The notes: generated from the sequence alone by a model not told the origin. A stretch of 64,000 nucleotides of DNA from Novosphingobium mangrovisedimenti (GCF_025153475.1 NZ_JANZXA010000001.1:1-64000); one strand, 5' to 3'; counted from the first letter of the stretch, positions 1-9,744 are shown. Translations and numbers: made by a program.

Positions 1-65
1 CAATAACGCCATGTCGATCACTCCAATGTCCCCCGACGCAACAGCCAGGGGAAAGGTCAGAACAT

Positions 66-120
66 GGGTCACTTCTCAGCGGAAATTTATGCCTCTCCCG
101 GGTCAACTCTCAGCGGAAAT
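66..120. repeat. Pair of 21-bp direct repeats, IS21-like end (possible)
   Basis: Two 21-base units start with GGGTCA and end with TCTCAGCGGAAAT. They occupy 66-86 and 100-120 and differ only at two central bases. Multiple short direct repeats inside the terminal sequences are typical of IS21-family elements. No transposase reading frame is visible to the right, so if this is an IS end, the element lies to the left of the window or has been lost. The bases between here and 222 show nothing else. Confidence 0.4.
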
Positions 121-221
121 CAACAAGGCAAGGCTCTCGGCACACCGGCCGCGCAGCAGTCCGGTCATCCTGTCCCACTCTGTGAGCACCCTGTGCATCG
201 GCCTGTCCACTCCCCCGGGTG

Positions 222-506
222 TCAGCGCTTGACCGGCTGCAGCGAACCGGGGCCCTTGGGCGTCCTGATCGACGTGCAGGAGCCCTTCTCGACCAGCTTC
301 CAGGCATCGCCCTGATAGTCGCGAACGGACGTACCCGCGCAGCTCGTGCCGGGCCCTGCGGCGCAATCGTTCTTGCCGGCCTCGGCGACGCCGTAACATT
401 TTTCCATGGCCTTTCCGGCCGCTGCGGCAGGCTGCGCGGCCAGACTCGCGGCAAGGGCGCCCGTCAGGGCAAGACCGGCAAGGGCAGCAATCGAAGGGGT
501 CTGCAT
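222..506 (-). CDS. bufA1: 4-Cys bufferin precursor (DUF2282 family)
   Basis: Predicted 94-residue copper-handling RiPP precursor. An N-terminal signal peptide (residues about 1-30, Ala-rich, AQPAAAAG cleavage region) is followed by a short core with exactly four cysteines at 37, 48, 56 and 77 (KCYG, NDCA, TSCAG, GSCTS). This is the pattern of DUF2282 bufferins, whose cysteines are converted to thiooxazoles by a DUF692 enzyme and which bind copper in the periplasm. The ATG at 504-506 has an AGGAG ribosome site 8 bases upstream. A longer in-frame reading to 800 would run through the divergent promoter and is rejected. Transcribed away from the rest of the locus. The family role is known; service by the maturase at 1063 is inferred. 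Confidence 0.85.
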   Translation of the reverse strand: MQTPSIAALAGLALTGALAASLAAQPAAAAGKAMEKCYGVAEAGKNDCAAGPGTSCAGTSVRDYQGDAWKLVEKGSCTSIRTPKGPGSLQPVKR

Positions 507-555
507 TCTCGTCTCCTGATCTGCAGCTCGGATCGTGCCGAGCGACACGGAGACA

Positions 556-581
556 TTCGGGTGGTCAGCCTGTGAAGTTAC
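556..581 (-). promoter_or_regulatory. ECF (SigF-type) promoter for bufA1
   Basis: On the minus strand GTAACT (576-581) is followed after exactly 16 bases by CGAA (556-559), matching the -35/-10 layout GTAACC-N16-CGAA reported for SigF-regulated promoters in Caulobacter, which include the gig/bufferin operon. It lies 50 bases upstream of the bufA1 start. Assignment is by motif only. Confidence 0.6.
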
Positions 582-604
582 AGGCCGAAAAAAATTCGCG
601 CGCT

Positions 605-630
605 GTAACCGCTGGCCGCGCCACCGCGAA
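605..630 (+). promoter_or_regulatory. ECF (SigF-type) promoter for bufA2-bufBC
   Basis: GTAACC (605-610), exactly 16 bases, then CGAA (627-630). It mirrors the promoter on the opposite strand, so both bufferin transcripts are predicted to answer the same ECF sigma factor. The -35 elements face each other as a 7-bp inverted repeat, GTTACAG (577-583) and CTGTAAC (603-609). The bufA2 start codon is 46 bases downstream of the -10. Confidence 0.65.
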
Positions 631-675
631 TGACCCGGTGCCTTGAAGGCAAGAAACACTTTCAGGAGTTCACCG

Positions 676-960
676 ATGTCGATTTCCCGTAAGACCGCGT
701 TCGCGGCCACTGCCGCCAGCCTTGCGCTTTCGTCAGCCGTTGCCTTCGCCGCGACGCCCCCGGCCGGCAGCACCGGCGCTGCGCTCGGCACCGACGACAC
801 TGTCCACTGCTACGGCGTGAACGCCTGCAAGGGACAGGCCGACTGCAAGACCACCCAGCATGAGTGCAAGGGCATGAATGCCTGCAAGGGACACGGCTTC
901 AAGGCCATGGCGGCAGGCGCCTGCCTGACCAAAGGGGGCACGATCGGCGACATCGGCTGA
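676..960 (+). CDS. bufA2: 6-Cys bufferin precursor
   Basis: Predicted 94-residue secreted RiPP precursor. The signal peptide covers about residues 1-26 (AVAFAATPP). The core has six cysteines at 45, 51, 57, 64, 70 and 83, including [10 protein letters not shown] and a second NACKG at 68-72, so the core looks internally duplicated. This is the pattern of the 6/12-Cys bufferin subfamily, distinct from the DUF2282 gene next door. The ATG at 676 has AGGAG 7 bases upstream. An in-frame ATG at 643 precedes the signal peptide by 11 residues and has no such site. A hairpin and then bufB follow, so precursor and maturase are probably one transcript. Confidence 0.82.
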   Translation: MSISRKTAFAATAASLALSSAVAFAATPPAGSTGAALGTDDTVHCYGVNACKGQADCKTTQHECKGMNACKGHGFKAMAAGACLTKGGTIGDIG

Positions 961-971
961 TCGACCTGCCG

Positions 972-1023
972 TGGCGGCCCGGTACCTGATCGTCCCCCGC
1001 CCCCGTCAGGGGCCGGGCCGCCA
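972..1023 (+). terminator. Large hairpin between bufA2 and bufB (attenuator-like)
   Basis: A perfect 11-bp stem pairs TGGCGGCCCGG (972-982) with CCGGGCCGCCA (1013-1023). An inner stem pairs CCTGA (985-989) with TCAGG (1006-1010). No U-tract follows, so partial termination or transcript stabilisation is more likely than a full stop. Such hairpins between a RiPP precursor and its enzymes can raise the precursor-to-enzyme ratio. Confidence 0.6.
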
Positions 1024-1062
1024 TTTCCCGTCCATCGCGCGGCACGCTCCGGGAGCCGGAAA

Positions 1063-1899
1063 ATGACGAGCATCAAACGCTTTGCCGGGTTCGGCCTGGG
1101 GCTTCGGCGCCCCCACTACCACCATTTCCTCGAAGAGGACGTCGACCTCGATTTCGTCGAGGTGATCTCGGAAAACTTCATGGTCGACGGCGGCAAGCCG
1201 CTCGCCGTGCTCGATGCCGTCCGGCAGAAGCACGAGGTCATGCTGCACGGCGTATCGCTCTCGCCCGGATCGGCGCATGGCGTGGACCGGGACTATCTCG
1301 ACCGGCTGCGGCAGCTCGCCGAGCGGATCGAGCCGCGCTGGATCTCCGATCACCTGTGCTGGACGCGAAGCAGCGCGCACAACAGCCACGATCTCCTGCC
1401 CCTGCCCTACACGGCGGAAGCGCTGGACGTGATCTGCGCCAATATCATGATCGCGCAGGACCATCTGCGCCGTCCGCTGCTGCTGGAAAACCCCTCAAGC
1501 TATCTCTGCTTTCCCGAAGACGAGATGACCGAATGGGAATTTCTGGCCGAAGTCGCGCGCAGGACCGGTTGCTACCTGCTGCTCGACGTGAACAATGTCC
1601 ATGTCAGCGCCCACAACCATGAATTTTCGCCTGCGGACTATCTCGAAGGCCTGCCTCTCGAGCGCGTGCGTCAGATCCACCTTGCCGGGCACACGCCGGG
1701 CGAAATCGCGATCGACACGCATGACCGCGCGGTGTGCGACGGTGTCTGGGACCTGCTCGGCCACGCCCTCGCCCGCACCGGCCCCGTCGCCGTCATGATC
1801 GAGCGCGACGACGCGATCCCGCCACTGGCCGAGCTGCTCGACGAACTGGACACGGCCCGCCGCATCGCCGCGACCGCAAGCCGGGAAGTCGCCGCATGA
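1063..1899 (+). CDS. bufB: Bufferin maturase, MNIO family (DUF692)
   Basis: 278 residues, the normal length for DUF692, a TIM-barrel family of multinuclear non-haem iron-dependent oxidases (MNIO). Conserved stretches are all visible: GFGLGLRRPHY near the start, FVEVISENFM, MLHGVSLS, WISDHLCW, LLLENPSSY, LLDVNNVHVSAHNH, QIHLAGH and VMIERDD, which supply the His/Asp/Glu metal ligands. In bufferin systems this enzyme modifies precursor cysteines to 5-thiooxazoles. The start has GGGAG about 10 bases upstream. It overlaps bufC by 4 bases (ATGA), indicating translational coupling. With only one maturase here, it presumably acts on both precursors (inference). Confidence 0.92.
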   Translation: MTSIKRFAGFGLGLRRPHYHHFLEEDVDLDFVEVISENFMVDGGKPLAVLDAVRQKHEVMLHGVSLSPGSAHGVDRDYLDRLRQLAERIEPRWISDHLCWTRSSAHNSHDLLPLPYTAEALDVICANIMIAQDHLRRPLLLENPSSYLCFPEDEMTEWEFLAEVARRTGCYLLLDVNNVHVSAHNHEFSPADYLEGLPLERVRQIHLAGHTPGEIAIDTHDRAVCDGVWDLLGHALARTGPVAVMIERDDAIPPLAELLDELDTARRIAATASREVAA

Positions 1900-2675
1900 G
1901 TCTCGCGGCCCGGCAGAGCCAGTTCATCCTCGCCCTGATGTCGGACGACGCGCCGCTGCCCGAAACCTGGCAGGAGCGCCAGCGCAAGGGCTACGAAGTC
2001 TATCGCAATGCCTATCGCGCACGGCTCATCGCGGCACTGGAGGAGACTTATCCCCGCACCGCGCGGCTCGTCGGCGACGAAGCCTTCCGGGCCGCCGCCG
2101 CGCATCACCTGATCACATACCCGCCCACGAGCTGGACACTCGACGACGCCGGACGTGGCTTTGCCCTGACGGTCGAGACGCTGTTCCCCCGCGACCCCGA
2201 AGTCGCCGAACTGGCATGGATCGAATGGGCCATGCAGACCGCCTTCACCACGCGCGACACCCGCCCGCTCGACGGCTCCGGGCTGGTCGCGGCCACAGCA
2301 TCGTTCGGCGACGAGGCCTGGCAGGACCTGCGCCTCCGGTTCGTTCCCGGCCTTGCCGTGCGGCAGGTGGGCCATGACTGCATGGAGCTATGGCACCTGC
2401 TTGGCGACGAGGCGGATCTTCGCGCGGCGCGCGCCCTGCCGCCCCTGTCCGAAGCACAAGGTTGCGTGGTCTGGCGCGAAGGGCTGCGCGCTACCTTCAC
2501 GATGATCGATGCCGCCGAAGCCCGGACGCTGGAGGCGATGATCGAAGACGCAAGCTATGACGCCGCCTGCGACATCCTGATTGCCGCCATGGGAGAGGAA
2601 CGGGCGCTCTCCTTCGCCGGAGCCATGCTGGCGCGCTGGATCGCCAATGGCTGGGTTGGGGCCATCGCGCCCTGA
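1896..2675 (+). CDS. bufC: Bufferin accessory protein (DUF2063 family)
   Basis: 259 residues. The N-terminal half has the DUF2063 signature, with RQSQFILALM near residue 6 and YRNAYRARLIAALEETYP around 35-55, then a C-terminal half found in BufC/HvfC proteins. The family partners MNIO enzymes and is thought to present the precursor to them. The start ATG overlaps the bufB stop codon, so a longer in-frame reading upstream is not needed. No DoxX-type bufD follows; the next gene is on the opposite strand and unrelated. Confidence 0.88.
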   Translation: MSLAARQSQFILALMSDDAPLPETWQERQRKGYEVYRNAYRARLIAALEETYPRTARLVGDEAFRAAAAHHLITYPPTSWTLDDAGRGFALTVETLFPRDPEVAELAWIEWAMQTAFTTRDTRPLDGSGLVAATASFGDEAWQDLRLRFVPGLAVRQVGHDCMELWHLLGDEADLRAARALPPLSEAQGCVVWREGLRATFTMIDAAEARTLEAMIEDASYDAACDILIAAMGEERALSFAGAMLARWIANGWVGAIAP

Positions 2676-2736
2676 CACGGGTGCCGCACCACCCTGAAGC
2701 CGAAGGTCCCGTTACGAGGCCTGCACCGTGTCCCGC

Positions 2737-4017
2737 TCAGGCCTCGGCCACCCATTCGCAGCGCAGTGCGGGTCCGGCCAGCGCCATCAGCAGCGCCGCG
2801 AGGAAATAGAGCCCCAGCCCGAACAGCATCGAGTAGCGCAGCGCCTCGCTGCCGTAGAGCGGGGTCAGCGCGGTCGAGAGCTGGCCCAGCGCATAGATCC
2901 CGCCGCCAAGGCCGATGAGGTTGTTGATCAGCAGGAACAGCGCCGACGCCGTCGCGCGCGCGGACGGTTCGACGAGGTGCTGCACCGCGCTCGTCACCGG
3001 GCCGAGCCAGACATAGGCCAGCGCCTGCGGTACGAGGAACAGCAGGAAGGCCAGCGGCACGCTCGACGTCCAGATGCCCCCCGCGAACAGGGGCACTGCC
3101 ATCACGTAAGCGATTGCCGGAACCCAGCCGTAGAACGCGCGGTCGCCGGTGCCGAGACGGTCTGCCAGCGCGCCGCCCATCAGTACGCCCACGGTACCGC
3201 CAAGCAGCAGCACCGCGCCGATGAACCACGAAGTCTGCACCAGATCGAGCCCGAAGCTGCGCTGGAGCAGGCTTGGCAGCCAGAAGGCAAGGCCATAGCC
3301 CAGCATCGAACTGGACGCCGCGCCGAAGCTGAGCAGCCAGAACGCCTTCTTGCGCGCGAGGATCGCCGCCACCGCACCAAGCCTGACCGCAGGCGGCGCG
3401 TCGGCGCTGGCCGGCGGCTTGGGCTTGTCGCGCACGACCATGCGGAACAACGGCGCGATCAGCAACCCGGCAAAGCCCACGACGATGAAGGCCGCGCGCC
3501 AGTCCACCCGCGCCGCGACATATCCTCCCGCCAGCACACCCAGCGCCGAGCCGAGCGGGATGCCCAGCGAATAGATCGAGAGGGCAAAAGCGCGGCGCTC
3601 GCTAGGGAAGTGATCGCCGATCACCGCATAGGACGGTGCCACGCCCCCCGCCTCGCCCACGCCGACGCCAAGGCGCGCGAGGAAGATGTGCCAGAACCCC
3701 TGCGCCAGCCCGCACAGCCCGGTGAACAGGCTCCACACCACCAGCGAGCCGGTAATGACCCATGAGCGGCTGGTGCGATCCGCCAGCGAGGCGAGCGGCA
3801 CGCCCAGCGTCGAATAGAGAATGGCGAAGGCCAGACCGCCCAGCATACCCATCTGCGCGTCGTTCAGGCCAAGATCGGCCTGAATCGGCGCAGCCAGGAT
3901 CGCAAGGATCTGGCGATCGACGAAATTGAAGATGTAGACCAACAGCAGCATCGCCAGAACCAGCCGCGGGCTGGAGCCGCGATGCGCGGGAACGGGGGCA
4001 CTGCCGGTGGTCGTCAT
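2737..4017 (-). CDS. MFS transporter, spinster-like
   Basis: 426 residues with about 12 hydrophobic segments. The first helix carries IFNFVDRQILAILAAPIQ, and an MFS loop motif appears as GVPLASLADRTSR between helices 2 and 3. LGVGVGEAG and a Ser/Tyr-rich helix follow, as in the spinster-like subgroup common in sphingomonad catabolic clusters. It probably moves an organic acid or aromatic compound across the inner membrane; the substrate cannot be read. One base separates its start from the stop of the upstream hydrolase gene (4019), so the two are an operon. Confidence 0.88.
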   Translation of the reverse strand: MTTTGSAPVPAHRGSSPRLVLAMLLLVYIFNFVDRQILAILAAPIQADLGLNDAQMGMLGGLAFAILYSTLGVPLASLADRTSRSWVITGSLVVWSLFTGLCGLAQGFWHIFLARLGVGVGEAGGVAPSYAVIGDHFPSERRAFALSIYSLGIPLGSALGVLAGGYVAARVDWRAAFIVVGFAGLLIAPLFRMVVRDKPKPPASADAPPAVRLGAVAAILARKKAFWLLSFGAASSSMLGYGLAFWLPSLLQRSFGLDLVQTSWFIGAVLLLGGTVGVLMGGALADRLGTGDRAFYGWVPAIAYVMAVPLFAGGIWTSSVPLAFLLFLVPQALAYVWLGPVTSAVQHLVEPSARATASALFLLINNLIGLGGGIYALGQLSTALTPLYGSEALRYSMLFGLGLYFLAALLMALAGPALRCEWVAEA

Positions 4018-4018
4018 G

Positions 4019-4888
4019 TCAGGTCACGTAGTCCTTGCAGAAGGCCTCAATCGCGCCCAGCGCGGCCGGCTCGTCGAGAATGGGGGCGTGGCCGACGCGC
4101 GGCACTTCGACGCTGACATAAGGCCCGGAATGGCGCTGCGCCATGGCCCGTTCGGTCTGGCGGCTCAGAAGATCGGAAAGCTGCCCGCGCACCACCAGCA
4201 CCGGCACCGCATCGAGCAGGTCCCACAGCGGCCATAGATCGGGCGGCACGGTGGACGGATCGTCTCCGGTCGTGCTTTCCGCAATGGCGGGATCATAGGC
4301 GAAGGACACGCTGCCGTCCGGGTTCTCGCTACAGGTCCGGCGGGCGAAGGCCTTCCAGTCGGTGCTTCCGTAGTCGGGAAAGGCGGATGCGTTGATCGCC
4401 CGGCACCGCGCCGCCGCCTCGGTCCAGTTCGCCATTGGTCCCGAAGGTCCGACATAACCCTGGATACGGGCTAGGCCAGCCGGATCGAGTTCGGGACCGA
4501 CATCGTTGAGCGCCACCGCCTGCGCCAGTCCCGGCCGCATGCCGTTCATGACCATGGCCATGAGCCCGCCCATCGACGTGCCGATCATGCCCACCCGTGC
4601 GATGCCGAGGCCGTCGAGCAGAACCAGCATGTCCTGCGCATAGACGTCCGGACGGTACTGCGAGGGATCGGGGTCCCACTGCGACAGGCCGCGCCCGCGC
4701 TGGTCGGGCACGATCAGCCGGTAGCGCCCGGCCAGATGCGCGGCGAGCGGTTCGAAATCGGCGCTGTTGCGCGTGAGGCCATGCATCATCAGCAGCACCG
4801 GCGCGGACGGGTCGGCCGCGGGATAGTCTCGCGCGGCCAGCTCCAGCCGCCCGCAGGCGCTGCGGTAGCGATGGTCGCGGTAATCCAT
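4019..4888 (-). CDS. Alpha/beta-fold hydrolase
   Basis: 289 residues with a complete serine-hydrolase core: the oxyanion region LLMMHGLTRNS near 35, VPDQRGRGLS near 60-70, the nucleophile elbow GTSMGG near 105, and the catalytic His in VGHAPILDEP near the C terminus. Likely a cytoplasmic esterase or C-C/carbonate hydrolase. It lies directly upstream of the MFS gene and downstream of a TonB receptor, which suggests it acts on the compound imported by them. The substrate is unknown. Confidence 0.85.
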   Translation of the reverse strand: MDYRDHRYRSACGRLELAARDYPAADPSAPVLLMMHGLTRNSADFEPLAAHLAGRYRLIVPDQRGRGLSQWDPDPSQYRPDVYAQDMLVLLDGLGIARVGMIGTSMGGLMAMVMNGMRPGLAQAVALNDVGPELDPAGLARIQGYVGPSGPMANWTEAAARCRAINASAFPDYGSTDWKAFARRTCSENPDGSVSFAYDPAIAESTTGDDPSTVPPDLWPLWDLLDAVPVLVVRGQLSDLLSRQTERAMAQRHSGPYVSVEVPRVGHAPILDEPAALGAIEAFCKDYVT

Positions 4889-4916
4889 GACCGGGTATCC
4901 TTTCAGAAAGTGTCGG

Positions 4917-4959
4917 CAGGCGGGCCTCCCCGTGAGGGAGGGGGGAGAAGGCCCGCCTG
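4917..4959 (-). terminator. Hairpin terminator after TonB receptor
   Basis: A perfect 11-bp inverted repeat pairs CAGGCGGGCCT (4917-4927) with AGGCCCGCCTG (4949-4959); a smaller CTCCC/GGGAG stem lies inside. It sits 20 bases past the receptor stop codon on the minus strand and before the hydrolase gene, so it would end or attenuate the receptor transcript. No clear U-tract. Confidence 0.6.
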
Positions 4960-4979
4960 TCGGGCCGGATGGTTCCGAC

Positions 4980-7313
4980 TCAGAACTCCAATGTCGCCGT
5001 TGCGAAGACCTGGCGCGGATTGCCGTAGAAGGCCGTCAGCGTGCCTTCGGTGCCCAGCGTGGGCACCAGCCCGCCGGCGCCGTCGTCGGCCACGAACGAA
5101 TAGCCGGAGGTCTTGTACTGCTTGTCGAACAGGTTCTTGCCGTGGATGCCCAGGCTCCAGCGCTTGTTCGGCGCGGTGTAGACGAGGCTGGCATCGACGA
5201 GAGCATAGCCCTTCTGGTCGATGTAGGGGTTCGGCACTTCGAACTGGTAGGTCTTGGAGCGGTAGGACACCGTGGTGCTGAACGAGAGATCGCCCTCGCC
5301 CACCGGCGTATCGTAGGCCAGCGTGGCGCTGCCGGTCCACTTCGGCGTGTTCTGCACTTCGCGCTGGTCAGCCACGTCGATCGGGCCGGCCGCCGAGTTG
5401 GTGATGTATTCCTTGAAGCGTGCGTTGACGTAGCCCAGCGAGCCGATGAAGCTCAGCTTGTCACCCGAAGACGCCAGATCCTCGCCGAGGCGCGCGTTGG
5501 TTTCCACTTCGAAGCCGTCGATCCTGGCCTTGCCGGCATTGGTGATGACGCCGCAGAAGGTGGCAATGCCATTCACCGTGCAGCCCGCCGACCCGGGGAT
5601 CTGCACGTCCTTGTAGTCCATGTGGAAGGCCGCGACCGCGACGTAGAGCGCACCGCCGAACAGATTGCCCTTGTAGCCGATCTCGTAGCTGTCGACCGAT
5701 TCCGGCCTGAAGCTCAGGTAGCTAGCGATCTCGGCATCGCTGGGCACGCCCGAAGGATTGGTCGTGGGCGCATTGACGCCGACGCCGCGCGGGTCGAAGC
5801 CGCCGCCCTTGAAGCCCTGCGAGAAGCTTGCGTAGATATTGTGCTCCGGCGTCGGCTTGAAGCTGAGCGAAGCGCGCGGCGTGAACTTCTTGAAGGTCGC
5901 CTTGCCCGAGAAGTCGGTGCTGGGCGCGCCAAAGGGCACACCCAGACCGCCGAAGACCGGCGAACCGCCACCCAGATAGTTCTGACGCAGGATGTCGGCC
6001 TTGCGCTGGTCCCAGGTATAGCGGCCACCCAGCGCGAGGCTTAGCTGGTCAGTGAAATCGAACGTGAAGTCACCGAACACCGCGAAGGTCTCGGTATCGA
6101 CGTTGGCCTGCGTGAACGCGGTGAAACCATCGAAGGTCGTGAACAGGCGCACGTCGAACTGCGTATCGGCCTTGGCGGTGAGGTAGTAGGCGCCAAGCAG
6201 GCCCTGGAACATCCCGCCATCGTCGTAGAGCAGCTGGAATTCCTGGCTGGCCTGTTCGTTGCGGTAATAGGCAGGCACGTCGAGGTCGACGGCGGGAAGC
6301 GCGTCGAAGTCGATCGGCGAGGCCGAGTGGTCCTTGCGCCAGGCGCTGATCGAACGCAGCGTGACCGTATCGGTCAGTTCCGCCGTGGCATTAATCGAGA
6401 AGCCGTAGGCCTCGACGTCCTGCTTGGGATCAATCAGCCCGCCACGCGTGTCATAGACATCGTTCAGCACCGGCGCGCCCGAGGTATAGCCGGGGATCAG
6501 GCGGTGGCCGCCACGTGCGGCGGACTTGTCGTGCGTGTAATCGCCCGAAATGCGGATCGTCACCGGTGCGCCGTAACCGCCCAGTTCCACCGTGCCGCGC
6601 GCGGCCCAGATGTCCTTGTTGTAGTTCTCCTCGCCGGTCGTCAGGTTCTTGCCGAAGCCGCCGCGCGAGAGCCGCGCGACCGAACCGCCGACGCGCACGA
6701 GATCGCTGATCGGGGCCGAGGCGGTCACTACGAGATCGGCCTGATCATAGGTACCGTAAGTCCCGCGAATCTTGAGGTACGGATCCTGCGCCAGCGGCTT
6801 GGTGACGTACTTGACCGCGCCGCCGATGGTATTGCGGCCATAGAGCGTGCCCTGCGGCCCGCGCAGCACTTCGATGCGCTGGACGTCGTAGATGTCGAGC
6901 ACCGCGGCCTGCGGGCGGTTGAGATAGACATCGTCGAGGTAGATGCCCACGCCCTGCTCGAAGCCCGAGACCGGGTCCTGCTGGCCGATGCCGCGAATGA
7001 AGGCGGACAGCGTCGAGTTGGTGCCGCGCGAGGGCTCCAGCGTCACGTTCGGCGTGGTCTGGGCCAGATCGGTAACGTCGAGCGCGCCCGACTTGGCGAG
7101 CTGATCTCCACTGAACGTGGTGACCGCGATCGGCACGTCGACCAGGCGCTCCTCGCGCCGGCGGGCCGTCACGATGATGTCGCCACCACTCTCTTCGGGC
7201 GCCTCCGCCGCCGGGGGCGCGTCCTGCGCCAGTGCCGGGGCCGCCCCCAGCAGTCCGCCGGCCATGGCCAGCACGCTCGAACCAATCGCGAGAAAACACG
7301 CCTTACGCATCAC
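4980..7313 (-). CDS. TonB-dependent outer-membrane receptor
   Basis: 777 residues. The signal peptide ends near residue 29 (APALAQ). A TonB-box-like stretch, DIIVTARRREERLVDVPIAV, sits at 49-68. The plug domain has IRGIGQQDP, RIEVLRGPQGTLYGRNTIGG, and the barrel ends at the usual aromatic terminus (ATATLEF). This is the sphingomonad receptor class linked to small organic molecules rather than classical siderophores. A second Met at residue 2 is an equally good start. It is divergent from a TetR gene at 7422, which may control it, and co-oriented with the hydrolase and MFS genes. Confidence 0.93.
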   Translation of the reverse strand: MMRKACFLAIGSSVLAMAGGLLGAAPALAQDAPPAAEAPEESGGDIIVTARRREERLVDVPIAVTTFSGDQLAKSGALDVTDLAQTTPNVTLEPSRGTNSTLSAFIRGIGQQDPVSGFEQGVGIYLDDVYLNRPQAAVLDIYDVQRIEVLRGPQGTLYGRNTIGGAVKYVTKPLAQDPYLKIRGTYGTYDQADLVVTASAPISDLVRVGGSVARLSRGGFGKNLTTGEENYNKDIWAARGTVELGGYGAPVTIRISGDYTHDKSAARGGHRLIPGYTSGAPVLNDVYDTRGGLIDPKQDVEAYGFSINATAELTDTVTLRSISAWRKDHSASPIDFDALPAVDLDVPAYYRNEQASQEFQLLYDDGGMFQGLLGAYYLTAKADTQFDVRLFTTFDGFTAFTQANVDTETFAVFGDFTFDFTDQLSLALGGRYTWDQRKADILRQNYLGGGSPVFGGLGVPFGAPSTDFSGKATFKKFTPRASLSFKPTPEHNIYASFSQGFKGGGFDPRGVGVNAPTTNPSGVPSDAEIASYLSFRPESVDSYEIGYKGNLFGGALYVAVAAFHMDYKDVQIPGSAGCTVNGIATFCGVITNAGKARIDGFEVETNARLGEDLASSGDKLSFIGSLGYVNARFKEYITNSAAGPIDVADQREVQNTPKWTGSATLAYDTPVGEGDLSFSTTVSYRSKTYQFEVPNPYIDQKGYALVDASLVYTAPNKRWSLGIHGKNLFDKQYKTSGYSFVADDGAGGLVPTLGTEGTLTAFYGNPRQVFATATLEF

Positions 7314-7373
7314 TCAGGTCTCCCAATGAACCTTCTTGTTGGGGCCTTCTTATTGATACTTGAATCATATTTC

Positions 7374-7386
7374 AACTTTGAAAGTT
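7374..7386. promoter_or_regulatory. Candidate TetR operator, 13-bp palindrome
   Basis: AACTTT-G-AAAGTT is a perfect palindrome in the AT-rich gap between the divergent receptor (start 7313) and TetR gene (start 7422). Its position would allow control of both. Assignment is positional only. Confidence 0.35.
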
Positions 7387-7421
7387 TGCCATGCCGACAT
7401 TCTGCGTATAGCTGTGCCCTT

Positions 7422-8057
7422 GTGACCACACCCGACCCGAGCGAATCCAGACCTTCCTCGAAGGTCCCCCGCACCGAGCGCGGCCGCAGGACCTTGCGCA
7501 AGCTGCTCGACGCAGCCGCAATCGAATTCGGCGAAAGGGGTTTTCACGAGGCCTCGATAACCGGCATCACCCGCCGGGCCGGAACGGCGCTCGGCAGTTT
7601 CTACACCTACTTCGATTCGAAGGACGAAATCTTCCGTGCGCTCGTCGACGACCTGAGCGGGAAGGTGCGCGAAGCCGCGAAGAACACCTTGCAGAGTGAC
7701 CTGCCGGCACTGGACGTGGAAAAGGCGGCACTGACCGGCTTCCTGCAGTTCGCGCGGGAGCACAAGGAAATCTATCGCATCATCGACGAGTGCGAATTCG
7801 TCGATCCCGATAGCTTCCGCCAGCACTACGAGAACACCGCCCACCGCATTCAGGAACGCCTTGCCGGGGGCACGCGCAAGGGCGAACTGCGCGAAGGACT
7901 GGGAGAAGCCCATGCCTGGGCCATCATGGGCATGAACGTCTTCCTGGGCCTGCGCTATGCAGTCTGGTCGGAAGACAGCTCGGTCGAGGACATCGCCGAG
8001 CTGGCGAGTTCGATCCTGCGCGAAGGGCTGGCAAAGCGCCCCTCGGGCCAGAGCTGA
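7422..8057 (+). CDS. TetR-family transcriptional regulator
   Basis: 211 residues from a GTG start. The DNA-binding helix-turn-helix covers about residues 20-65: LLDAAAIEFGERGFHEASI, then ITRRAGTALGSFYTYFDSKDEIF. The C-terminal ligand domain is all helical. An in-frame ATG at 7326 would add 32 residues that look nothing like a TetR N terminus and would put the palindrome inside the gene, so the GTG is preferred although its ribosome site is weak. Likely represses the divergent receptor and perhaps the acyl-CoA ligase that follows 115 bases downstream. The effector is unknown. Confidence 0.88.
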   Translation: MTTPDPSESRPSSKVPRTERGRRTLRKLLDAAAIEFGERGFHEASITGITRRAGTALGSFYTYFDSKDEIFRALVDDLSGKVREAAKNTLQSDLPALDVEKAALTGFLQFAREHKEIYRIIDECEFVDPDSFRQHYENTAHRIQERLAGGTRKGELREGLGEAHAWAIMGMNVFLGLRYAVWSEDSSVEDIAELASSILREGLAKRPSGQS

Positions 8058-8127
8058 TTTCACCGGACTTCCGACACGGCCAGCGCGCGCCGCGCGCGAA
8101 CGATTGACTCCGCCCGCCCTCCATTTC

Positions 8128-8141
8128 TAGACATTTGTCTA
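8128..8141. promoter_or_regulatory. Candidate operator, 14-bp palindrome before acyl-CoA ligase
   Basis: TAGACA-TT-TGTCTA is a perfect 6-2-6 palindrome, 31 bases upstream of the ligase start codon. It is a plausible TetR-type operator for the ligase gene. It differs in sequence from the palindrome at 7374, so a different regulator may bind. Confidence 0.4.
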
Positions 8142-8172
8142 ATCGAGGAATCGAAGCGGAGAGGAAAGTCCC

Positions 8173-9744
<1,572 letters not shown>

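Noticed and set aside
222-800. 192-codon version of bufA1 starting at 800
   Set aside because: The extra 98 residues cross the divergent promoter and part of bufA2; the signal peptide begins at 506.
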